Part shown: one piece after another, positions 42,458-50,753 of the stretch
Numbering within the stretch: the first letter of the stretch is position 1
Layout: every line of letters begins with the position of its first letter
Translations under genes and position numbers: made by a program
Assembly (NCBI GenBank): GCA_900177435.1
Contig: FXAI01000004.1
Coordinates: 1 to 64,000, forward strand
Origin: Alteromonadaceae bacterium Bs31
GTDB taxonomy: Bacteria > Pseudomonadota > Gammaproteobacteria > Pseudomonadales > Cellvibrionaceae
Direction of reading: 5' to 3'
DNA length: 64,000 nt
Notes under the pieces: model-generated
What the model saw: the letters and a program-made list of their open reading frames with translations, nothing else
Told to the model about the DNA's origin: nothing
Database searches by the model: none

Positions 42458-45427
42458 TTATTGTTGTTTCAAAGGCTGCAGTTCTCCTAAACGCCAGCTT
42501 TTATCGAACCACGGTTCCAGCGGCCCGTAGAGACGCAACACGGTAAACCAACCTTTGCCTGGAATAGTCGGCACCCAGTTGTGCTCCATACCTGCAGGTG
42601 GCTTAGGCCCGAACCAGATGGTGGTACTGCCATCGGCATTGCTCAGCACTTTGCCGCTCTGGCTGCTGACGCTCGGAAAGCGAGTGCCTGGCGTTTGCAG
42701 CAGCGATCGCGTCTGCGGGTCATAGTTGACGAAAGACCAGAAATTCTTGGCCGGAATACCTGGGGGCAGTGTTAGCGAATAGGTTTTCGAACCATCCAGG
42801 TAATTGCCTTCGGCGTCCAGGGCGGCAACCGCATACTGCGAACCAATGCCGACCGACTTGGCCACCATTGCCGGTGTTACCGCCGTGTAGCCATAGTGGA
42901 ACAAGGTTCTGCCATCGAGATCACGGGCACCGCTCTTGCGCAGGAACTCGTGACTGCCGCCCACGAAGGGGTTGAACCAGGCTGAGCCCTCATACACCAG
43001 TGCCCTTGGGTCGCGCGCCCGAAACGAGATCGCCCGCGCAGTGGCGTTACCGACAGCAACTGCCCCAGAGAGGATTTTGTTCATGCGTTCATCAGGCGCA
43101 AAGGGTTTGCCTTTCTCGATACCGATGGCGGCCAGCAAGCCGAGTATCTCCGGGCTCAATGCCTCAGCAGGTTCACGATCGATAAGGTCTTTTATCTTGG
43201 TGTAGTAACTCTCGTCGTTGGCGTGAATCGTGTTAAACGATACTCCGGAACCATTGTGGAACCTCATATTGGCGTCATCCGCCGTTTTACCCAGGGGATA
43301 AATTTTGATGAGATCCTTTGCCGCATTCACAGCAGGTTTTGGGTCGCCATTGACGAGGAAGCCACGCCAGAACATCGCGTTGCCGAAAGTGCTGGAGCGG
43401 AAAGTGAAATACCCATCGGGCACTTCACCCTGCCAATTTGGCGGCAAGTAAAGGAACTTGCCACCCTGGCCACGATCCGGGCCGGCGTTGCCCATATCAC
43501 TCACATAGCGCATAAAGGCGTCGTTGACCATACCAAGGCTATTGGGCGGGCTTTCTACCACCATTGGCCCTTCCGACAGATCGAGCCAGGTGGTGATATA
43601 AACACTTTCAGTGTTTGCCGTAAGGAACAGCGAGCGCGCACCCATCAACTGTTCGGTGATAAAAACGTCACCATTCTGCTCATAGCCGATATCCACATAG
43701 CCCCTGCGCACCGCTTCCATGGAGCCGGCAGGAGTGGTGGTAAGAAACGCTTCCATACCTCGCAGGAAGTCGAGGTTGTCATATAGCCGTTGGGCGGTCT
43801 CTGCCGTTGGAAACCCGTCGAAAAACTCAAGGGTGCCAATTCGGGTGTCAACGCGGTTGGGGGTGGTGATACTGGTGGGAATGTCGGTAGCCATTTTGGG
43901 CGTAGCGCCGCTCGCAGCCACCGTCGGGATGTGCTCGAGCCGTTCTATCTCACCGGGCTGCCAGGTTTTGTCAAACCAGGGTTGCAGCGGGCCGTAAAGC
44001 CGCAGGATAACACTCCAACCCTTGCCTGGAATGGTTTGAATCCAGTTGCTCTCCTTGTCTTTCGGCGCGACCGGCCCGAAGTAAATATCGGTAGAGCCAT
44101 CGGCGTTGGCAACCATGCCTCGCTCGCTGTTAAGGCTGGGAAACGCCTGGTCGGTCTGCAGCATCGAGCGACTCTGGTTGTCGTACAGAACCAAAGACCA
44201 GAAATTTTTTACCGGAACATTCGCCGGAATATGCAGTTTGTAACTGTAGCCGCCGTCGAGGGCGCGTCTCTGTGAGTCGACCATGGCACCGGCATATTGA
44301 GAGCCAAGGCCAACAACACTGGCTGCCATCGCCGGTGTGATGCCGGTAGCGTAGTAAAAGAACAGGGAGCGACCATCCAGCAGGCGGGCGCCGTCAACCT
44401 CGAAGGTGTGGCTGCCACCAACAAAGCCGGTTTTCCAGGCACTGTTTTCAAACAGATAAGCGGCCGGGTCGCGGGTTCGGAAAACGATGGCCCGTGCTGT
44501 TGCATTACCTACCGCAGCGGCGTCGGTGAGCAGCCTGGTCATGCGCGTGTCCGGCGCGAAGGGTTTACCCTTTTCGATACCAATGGCAGCCAATAGGCCG
44601 AGATACTCAGGGTCGAGGGCATCGACGGGCTCTTCTTGCAACACCGCGTGCACCTCTTTATAAAAGCTAATGTCGTTGGCGTGAATAGTGTTGAAGGGCT
44701 TACCAGAGAGGTTAATAAATTTCGTCGCGGGCGGTGTTTCGACTTGTGCCAGCGGATAGATTCGGGTGTTTGCCTTGAGGTTGGCCACCGCTGGTTTGGG
44801 GTTGCCATTCTCAAGGAAGCCTCGCCAAATAAGCCAGTTACCGTAAGTGCGCGAGGTAACAGTGTAGTAGCCCGGAGGTATGTCCCCGTCGTAGTCCGGC
44901 GGCAGAATCAGGTACTTGCCACCTTTGCCCTTGTCCGGCCCGGCATTCCCCAGGTCGGTGACGTAACCAAAGAAAAAGTCGTCGAGAATACCCAGGGTGT
45001 TGGGTGCGCTCTCAACCACCATTGGCCCTTGCTTTAAATCGAGCCAGGTTACGGCATAAACGCTCTCGGTATTGGCGGTGAGGAACAAGGTGCGCGCGTC
45101 CATCAGGTTCTCAAAGATGCCTACCGTGCCATCAACCGCGCCCACTTCCTGCAAACCTTCACGCATCGCGTGGAGGGAGGCGATGGGCAAGCCATCGAGA
45201 AACGCGCGCACTCCGCGCTGGAAGTCGAGGTTATCGTAGGCCGCGTCAACGGTTTTGGTGTCTGGGTAGCCATCGAAGAAATTGAGCGTTCCCAGCCGGG
45301 TCTCGACCTTGTCCGGAGTTGTAATCGACACTGGAACACCTTCGTATTTGATCGTCTTCGCCTTGTTAGTGTCGACGCAAGCGCCAAATAACACAAGCAA
45401 GCCGAGCATTAGCATTGTTCTTATCAT
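42458..45427 (-). CDS. tandem DUF1254/DUF1214 lipoprotein
   Basis: A 989-residue exported lipoprotein (signal ending LLVLFGAC). It consists of two copies of a DUF1254-DUF1214 unit of about 460-480 residues each. The first begins with PVSITTPDKVETRLGTLNFF, the second with PTSITTPNRVDTRIGTLEFF near residue 510. Both contain NTESVYA(V/I)TWLDL, GPMVVES, PGYYTV or GYFTF and the closing PGKGW..LRLYGP. Single-unit relatives are about 450-500 residues. The family is poorly understood; some members are linked to envelope stress or polymer metabolism. Start ATG 45427 follows GGAGG. It stands apart from its neighbours and is more GC-rich than the flanking region. Confidence 0.88.
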   Translation of the reverse strand: MIRTMLMLGLLVLFGACVDTNKAKTIKYEGVPVSITTPDKVETRLGTLNFFDGYPDTKTVDAAYDNLDFQRGVRAFLDGLPIASLHAMREGLQEVGAVDGTVGIFENLMDARTLFLTANTESVYAVTWLDLKQGPMVVESAPNTLGILDDFFFGYVTDLGNAGPDKGKGGKYLILPPDYDGDIPPGYYTVTSRTYGNWLIWRGFLENGNPKPAVANLKANTRIYPLAQVETPPATKFINLSGKPFNTIHANDISFYKEVHAVLQEEPVDALDPEYLGLLAAIGIEKGKPFAPDTRMTRLLTDAAAVGNATARAIVFRTRDPAAYLFENSAWKTGFVGGSHTFEVDGARLLDGRSLFFYYATGITPAMAASVVGLGSQYAGAMVDSQRRALDGGYSYKLHIPANVPVKNFWSLVLYDNQSRSMLQTDQAFPSLNSERGMVANADGSTDIYFGPVAPKDKESNWIQTIPGKGWSVILRLYGPLQPWFDKTWQPGEIERLEHIPTVAASGATPKMATDIPTSITTPNRVDTRIGTLEFFDGFPTAETAQRLYDNLDFLRGMEAFLTTTPAGSMEAVRRGYVDIGYEQNGDVFITEQLMGARSLFLTANTESVYITTWLDLSEGPMVVESPPNSLGMVNDAFMRYVSDMGNAGPDRGQGGKFLYLPPNWQGEVPDGYFTFRSSTFGNAMFWRGFLVNGDPKPAVNAAKDLIKIYPLGKTADDANMRFHNGSGVSFNTIHANDESYYTKIKDLIDREPAEALSPEILGLLAAIGIEKGKPFAPDERMNKILSGAVAVGNATARAISFRARDPRALVYEGSAWFNPFVGGSHEFLRKSGARDLDGRTLFHYGYTAVTPAMVAKSVGIGSQYAVAALDAEGNYLDGSKTYSLTLPPGIPAKNFWSFVNYDPQTRSLLQTPGTRFPSVSSQSGKVLSNADGSTTIWFGPKPPAGMEHNWVPTIPGKGWFTVLRLYGPLEPWFDKSWRLGELQPLKQQ

Positions 45428-45814
45428 GTGTGCCTCCATTGAATAGCTGGCGCTAGCCTAAATATTTTTCCCGAAAACCAATATTGCAAAGTTGTAATCA
45501 CTTCCAGCTCGGCGACTATAAATTATTAACAACTGGCTGCAATGATTCACCTCAGGTTTACAGCAGAAATTGTGGGCTTAAACGAAGTATTACTTGATTG
45601 TCCGCTTCGATGCCGCCACGACTTTCCCGTTTATTTTTTTGACAAACCAAAGGTGTATAACCTCATGACGGCAGCGATATTAATAATACGCAGGAATGAG
45701 AATCTGGCACCAGGGGCTCTGGCAAAAGCGGCCGGAGTTGCCATCTGTTTGAAGAAAAATTGTTAACCTCACTATGCCCGAGTCAGCATCGGCGCTAAAT
45801 GCAAAATAAATAGA
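45428..45814. other. intergenic region upstream of DUF1254 gene
   Basis: 387 bp with the promoter of the minus-strand lipoprotein gene. A plus-strand frame at 45542-45766 has no family features. Nothing else is seen. Confidence 0.3.
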
Positions 45815-46552
45815 TTATCGATCCTTTGTTGTAATCTGTTCCGGGCTTATTGCTTTAAATCCATTCTCGCTTTCGCCATTCACCACATCGTGGGGGTTAT
45901 GGCATTCACTGCAACCAAACCAGCGTTTTTTCCCATGGCTTTGCCATTCGCCCAAAGCTTTACCGTGAATACCATTAGACCAGTCAGTGAAAGTGTTTCC
46001 ATGGCACTTGGCACAGAGAAGGGGAGCTGCATCCATATGAATCTCTTTACCAAAATTATCCAGCAGGCTGTTACGCTGGGTGTTGTGATGGCAATCCAGG
46101 CACCATAGCGCGCCCTTGCCGTGTTGAAGATTACTGGCATCGGGTACCACGTCCATATGCATAACAAGTTTACGTGGGCTGTTGTCGGAAAGAGGGGGGT
46201 AGCTTCCATTGTGGCAGGCAGTGCCGCACACTGGGTAGAGTTTTAATGTTGGAATAATGGCCTTAATCACCGCTTGCTCGCTGGCACTACTTTCCTCTGG
46301 TGGGGTCTTTTGTAGACGGGCGCCATGCAACATCGGGTGCATGGGGCCAGTGCCTTCAAACGCATCTTGCCACCAAAGCACCGCACCGGTTTCCTCGGAG
46401 CACCTTATGTTGCTTTCGCCGTTTTCCGTTTTTACTGTGTTTACAGGGCCAAAGCCCTCTCTGCTTTCAAAACAGTTATCCCGCTCTGCGCTCACAGCCA
46501 TTGCAGAGCTGAGTAGCAACAAAACAAGTGTGCGGACCGGAAACTCAAGCAT
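45815..46552 (-). CDS. multihaem cytochrome c (tetra-haem)
   Basis: A 245-residue periplasmic cytochrome. The signal peptide is VRTLVLLLLSSAMAVSAER. Haem motifs are CGTACH (CX3CH, a rare spacing, about residue 110), CLDCHH, CAKCHG and CSECHN, and extra His residues (HPMLHG, HMDV, HGK) can serve as distal ligands. It is translated from ATG 46552, which overlaps the end of the NrfD-like gene, after GGGGGAG. It should receive electrons from, or give them to, the quinone-linked NrfC/NrfD-type partners. No terminal reductase is encoded beside it. Confidence 0.85.
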   Translation of the reverse strand: MLEFPVRTLVLLLLSSAMAVSAERDNCFESREGFGPVNTVKTENGESNIRCSEETGAVLWWQDAFEGTGPMHPMLHGARLQKTPPEESSASEQAVIKAIIPTLKLYPVCGTACHNGSYPPLSDNSPRKLVMHMDVVPDASNLQHGKGALWCLDCHHNTQRNSLLDNFGKEIHMDAAPLLCAKCHGNTFTDWSNGIHGKALGEWQSHGKKRWFGCSECHNPHDVVNGESENGFKAISPEQITTKDR

Positions 46553-47813
46553 GACTGTGCTCCCCCTTTGGAACACTGTTTTCCCATTGGACTGCTCCAG
46601 TAATTACACCAGTAGCCCCCTTCGTTAAAATCGTTAACATAAAAATACCCAGCGCCCAGCTGCCCAGGCAATTTACAACTTCCACAAGGCTTGGCGAATA
46701 ATGGCTGTATTCGCCAATGGGGCTGGGGATAGAAGCAGGAATAATCAGGCCCAAGCCTTTTTCAATCCATATAGCCATAAATACCGCTAAACAAATTACC
46801 GGTAACACGCTGTAATTCTTACGAATGCGAGGGAACATAAGGGCAAACCAGCCCACGAGCATGGCAAGTAAAGAAAACCAGAACCAGGGAACCAGTTCGT
46901 TGAAACCCTGATGACCAAACATAAGGTAGCGCAAACCTTCAGAATGCTCTGTTGCGTGGTAAAGCTCGGTAACAATTTCGGAGAGCATAAGAAATAGTGA
47001 TAAACCCAGGCAGGCAACCACAATGGTGGAAAGCAAATCAATTGCGTCGTTCTCGATCCACAAACGGGTTTTATTTCGAATAACTAAAAATACGATAATC
47101 ATCAGTGCTGGCCCCGCAACAAAGGCAGTGGCGATAAACCGGATGGGCATAATACTGTGGTGCCACATGGGGCGTGCGGGCAGGGTGTTTAGCAGGAATG
47201 CGGTTACCGTATGAATAGTTATCGCCCAAAATATGGATACAAATACCAAGGGTAAATAGAATCGCTTATTGAGTTCGCCACCGCGGTACTTTGTATACAG
47301 GTAGTAATAAGCGGCACATAAGTTAAGCAAAAAATAAATGATAAGCACCAGTGTATCCCAGGTGAGCATTGCGCTGGGGAAGTTAAAAACACCGAGGGCG
47401 GGTAGCATATGCCACAAGCGGTCTGGCCTGCCCATATGAAAAAGAATAAACAATATACACATACATACAGCTGTTATGGCCAGTATTTCTCCTAGCACTG
47501 CGACTTTTTTCAAGGCCTTGTGTTGATAAACGTAGGCGGGAAAAATAATAGTTACCGCTGCCGCTGCGACGCCAACCAAAAAAACAAAATTAGCGATATA
47601 TATGCCCCAGCTCACTTGGTCTGATAGGCCGGTAACTGCCATACCAAGAGTGAATTGCCGGTGTGCTCCCCAAAGCAGGGGGGGAATAAATGAGACTAAG
47701 AAACCTAGCCAAAGGTAATATTGTTTGCTGCCCCTAAAGGCATAACGGAAAAATGCTGTAAGGAACGCTGGATGAGTAAACCGGAGTTGAGTAGGCCTTG
47801 CTTGAGTACTCAT
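46545..47813 (-). CDS. NrfD/PsrC-like quinone-reacting membrane subunit
   Basis: A 422-residue polytopic membrane protein of the NrfD/PsrC type, with about 8-10 transmembrane segments (for example YIANFVFLVGVAAAAVTIIF, AITAVCMCILFILFHMG, AMLTWDTLVLIIYFLL). It contains FHMGRPDRLWHML, a conserved loop of the family. Such subunits exchange electrons and protons between quinone and an iron-sulphur partner. Its partner is the ferredoxin gene directly upstream (6-bp gap), and a cytochrome c gene overlaps its end. Start is ATG 47813. Confidence 0.9.
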   Translation of the reverse strand: MSTQARPTQLRFTHPAFLTAFFRYAFRGSKQYYLWLGFLVSFIPPLLWGAHRQFTLGMAVTGLSDQVSWGIYIANFVFLVGVAAAAVTIIFPAYVYQHKALKKVAVLGEILAITAVCMCILFILFHMGRPDRLWHMLPALGVFNFPSAMLTWDTLVLIIYFLLNLCAAYYYLYTKYRGGELNKRFYLPLVFVSIFWAITIHTVTAFLLNTLPARPMWHHSIMPIRFIATAFVAGPALMIIVFLVIRNKTRLWIENDAIDLLSTIVVACLGLSLFLMLSEIVTELYHATEHSEGLRYLMFGHQGFNELVPWFWFSLLAMLVGWFALMFPRIRKNYSVLPVICLAVFMAIWIEKGLGLIIPASIPSPIGEYSHYSPSLVEVVNCLGSWALGIFMLTILTKGATGVITGAVQWENSVPKGEHSHA

Positions 47814-47819
47814 TGTTTT

Positions 47820-48797
47820 TTAATCCGCAAAGTAGAAAAATTTGGGTTCGGTATTGAGTTCTTCTTTAAGGCGAAATACCCGTTTGCTCGCCAGCACCTT
47901 TCTTATTTCACTGTTTTCATCCAGTAGGTTGCCAAACTTGCGTGCACCAACCGGGCAAGCCTCAACGCAAGCGGGGTTGCGGCCTTTGCGAACCCGTTGA
48001 ATGCAAAAGGTGCACTTTTCTACCACACCCTTCATACGCGGGCGATTGCCCAGATAGTGGGTATTGGGGTTCAACTGCTCGCTGCTAAGGCCCGGTTCTC
48101 GCCAGTTAAAGCGCCGCGCCCAATAAGGACATGCCTGAATGCACATACGGCAGCCGATACACCAGTTGTAATCCACAACTACAATGCCATCGTCTTCACG
48201 GTAAGTGGCCTGTACCGGGCATACTTTTACGCAAGGCGGGTTCTCACATTGCATGCAGGAGATGGGCATATAGTGGGCGTTCTGCTGGGGCACGCTTTCT
48301 GACTGGTAATAGTGCTCTGCATCTTCTTGCTGTGTTGGCTCCTGCTCCATTTTTAGCACGCGAATCCATTCAGTTTCTTCACCTTCGGTGCGGCTCTGAT
48401 TGTTTTCTAGCGTGCAGGCCTTAACACAGCGGCGACAACCAATACACTTTTGTAAATTCAGCGCAGCTCCGAACAGCACCCCTGGTTCAGCTTTGCTTGA
48501 ATCAACTGATACAGCTTTCGAAAAATGCTCAGAGTAGCGTGCCTCCAAGCGCTTAATCGCTGCCGCAACTTCATCAGCACTCATAAGCCGATAGGCTTTC
48601 TGAAAATTCTCGGCCCAACTCACTTGAGCACTCGAATCGTCGCAGCCACTTAACAAGGTAGCGGCTCCTAATAAAGAGACTGTGGAAACTTTAGCAGAGA
48701 ACTCAAGTAATTTTCGGCGGGACAGACTCGCAGAGCTCCCTGGACTTTCTGGCTTTTCCGTAACATCAATTTCTTTCAGGGGAATATTCTCCGGCAC
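47820..48797 (-). CDS. NrfC/PsrB-like 4x[4Fe-4S] protein, Tat signal
   Basis: A 325-residue periplasmic iron-sulphur protein. The Tat signal is SRRKLLEFSAKVSTVSLLG, with a following LLSGC, so it may be a Tat lipoprotein. Four cubane clusters are marked by CIGCRRCVKAC, CMQCENPPCVKVCP, CIGCRMCIQACP and CTFCIQRVRKGRNPACVEACP. The protein normally passes electrons between the NrfD-like subunit and a catalytic or haem partner. The start is GTG 48797 with AAGGAG 6 nt upstream. It is the first gene of the three-gene operon. Confidence 0.9.
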   Translation of the reverse strand: MPENIPLKEIDVTEKPESPGSSASLSRRKLLEFSAKVSTVSLLGAATLLSGCDDSSAQVSWAENFQKAYRLMSADEVAAAIKRLEARYSEHFSKAVSVDSSKAEPGVLFGAALNLQKCIGCRRCVKACTLENNQSRTEGEETEWIRVLKMEQEPTQQEDAEHYYQSESVPQQNAHYMPISCMQCENPPCVKVCPVQATYREDDGIVVVDYNWCIGCRMCIQACPYWARRFNWREPGLSSEQLNPNTHYLGNRPRMKGVVEKCTFCIQRVRKGRNPACVEACPVGARKFGNLLDENSEIRKVLASKRVFRLKEELNTEPKFFYFAD

Positions 48798-49071
48798 GAG
48801 AACTCCTTAATTAAAATAAACTGTTCTAATAGTAGCGATCTTGAGTGTGCTGAAAGTAATAGATTGCAAGGGGGCGGCGGAGCTAGTGATGTATATCAAT
48901 TTATGTGGGAATGTTCGTTTTGGATGATCGAATAGCGAGTTTCTTCTTTATAAGTACCATGGATGACGCTGTGTAGAGACTGTCAGCACGCCGCGTTGGC
49001 TGCTTAGATAGCTTTGCAACAACATGAGAGCTCCACGCTCAGTGCACAGAGCGTGGAGCTATCTCTGGAGC

Positions 49072-49692
49072 CTAGAAAACTCTAACGCGTGATTGTGTAA
49101 TTTTTCCTGTTACTGAGATAATACTTTGGATAGTGGAGTTGTAACTGGAGAAGATGATCTTGTTTCCAGATACATGTGCTCCTGTGTGCATTCGGCCGTC
49201 TGCTGGGTCGGCTATAGAATATTTGTTTTTTCCCCCGAAGATACCTTTCGCTCTCTCTCGGCATATTACAAAATGGGAGGGCGAATTGAGTTGAATTATC
49301 ACAGGAGTAGATTTGTTTGCTTTGTTTAGTGCATTACGTAGTTCACTGTAAGTAAATACTCCCGCGCCTCCAGGGTAAGCAATATTTGCTGAAAGAGAGT
49401 GATCGATTAAAGATGCCCTCACTTCGTCTGGCCCCATTCCAGATAAGGAGCCGTAGTCATCTGAAGATAAGCTAGGCATTACGCGTACCATTGCCGGGTT
49501 GTTGATGTTAGCAGGATTGAACTTTAGAGGCATGGACTTCTGGCGACCAGTAGACGAAATGGATTTTGCGTCAAACTCATCATCCGTGACCCACTTAATC
49601 GCCATAACGACGCAACTAGGGCCACAGAGCATAAGTTCATTGCCCTGACAAAAAGTACGAACACCTTTGTGTGTTTGCCAACCGTGTGCCAT
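49072..49692 (-). CDS. C39-like (papain-fold) cysteine peptidase
   Basis: A 206-codon gene; the product has no signal peptide. The N-terminus holds Q16...C23 in FCQGNELMLCGPSCVVMA, which fits the oxyanion Gln and nucleophile Cys of C39/papain-like peptidases. H140 lies in SPSHFVICRE and D162 in YSIADPADG. The spacing and the D-P-x-D-G end match the family's His/Asp pair. The Cys, His and Asp are all present, so it could be active. The start ATG 49692 is preceded by AAAGGAAA; the upstream frame to 49806 is not needed. It could be an effector or a bacteriocin-processing peptidase, but no partner is visible. It stands alone. Confidence 0.65.
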   Translation of the reverse strand: MAHGWQTHKGVRTFCQGNELMLCGPSCVVMAIKWVTDDEFDAKSISSTGRQKSMPLKFNPANINNPAMVRVMPSLSSDDYGSLSGMGPDEVRASLIDHSLSANIAYPGGAGVFTYSELRNALNKANKSTPVIIQLNSPSHFVICRERAKGIFGGKNKYSIADPADGRMHTGAHVSGNKIIFSSYNSTIQSIISVTGKITQSRVRVF

Positions 49693-50014
49693 ATTTGTAT
49701 TTCCTTTTGAGATGATTGTTAGCTTTGATTGATCAGGCCTTAAGTGGCGCGAATTATATAATTTTTGATAATGTGCATTAAGGTTTTTGTAGGTCAAAAT
49801 TAGCAATAGAGAATTGCTGGCAAATTAAACACTACCTAATGAGCTTTCGCCATACAAATAATTTATGTCAGTGGGGTTTAGAAGCACGCTCTATTATTTG
49901 CAATATTTAAGGTGATGCGAACTGATTATAAATGCAAGTATCTTTTTTTTGAGTAAATGCAAAATATCGCAAAAAAATAATGGATGACCCCGCTATGCTT
50001 CCAATGTCCGGCAG
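49693..50014. other. AT-rich intergenic stretch with boundary motif
   Basis: Holds the promoter side of the peptidase gene and the AATGGATGACCCC motif at 49979. No gene or RNA is seen. Confidence 0.3.
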
Positions 50015-50540
50015 TCATGACTTTGGGCATAAACCAACTTTACAACGGTTCCACAAAATACTATCCAACGCTCCTCCTGCAATCACCCCCATACAGTTAT
50101 TGACGCAGCTCCAAGTATGCCCCTCGGGGGCAAATGAAAAAACAGGGTCAAATTCGTTTAAGACATTGGGCGCTACACTATCAATTTTTGCTTCATGGTT
50201 GGTGGCAGTCACTTTGGACGCAAGCCAAGTATGCAGCCGCATAACGATTTTCGAAGAACAGTAAAACAGCCCGATTAATTTATTTTGTATAATTTCACCA
50301 TCACGGTTTTCTTCTGGTTTGGTGTTATACATAGGCTGCACAGGTTGCTCGTTACGAAGGTATATTGCGCCACCCATTAATTAGGTAAAGTGACCCCACT
50401 CGCCGTTATCGGCTGCTTGTACTTGTATTAGTTGCGCCAGCAATGAAGCGTCTATGGTTTCGGCATCCAGCCTGCCCTGTTCCCGCCACAGGGTAAGGCT
50501 AGCTCCGCCAATTTTTTGAAATTGTTGTATACCTTATTGG
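50015..50540 (-). pseudogene. decayed second copy of the GPA-type initiator (C-terminus)
   Basis: The minus strand reads a protein closely matching the end of the 36621-38288 product: IGLFYCSSKIVMRLHTWLAS, ATNHEAKIDSVAPN, NEFDPVFSFAPEGHTWS. The start side is damaged. The codon before LMGG (near 50383) is TAA in place of Glu, and about 6 bp are inserted near 50425. DNA homology to the intact gene continues to about 50537 and then stops. Only the C-terminal third is present, and the last residues differ from the intact copy. It is a remnant of a second satellite. Confidence 0.85.
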
Positions 50541-50753
50541 CATGCGCTTCTCCTTATTATCGTATGACTACACGCCTGATTGATATTGTGTAACGGGTTA
50601 ACTCTTTAATTCCTGTAACAACGCTTTTTATCATTGCCGCAGCGTGTTTATACTGCTTGCGCCTCAAAGGCATTTCTGTATGAAAACAACCTATAAAAAT
50701 AATATTTATACACATCAAAAAATCTATTACCGAATCATGTGCGGAGAAAAATA

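Noticed and set aside
31059-42460. Duplicated tRNA-Pro 3' end as an att site on the far side of the island
   Set aside because: No copy of the tRNA-Pro 3' end was found by eye in the island; a short imperfect copy could still be missed without a search.
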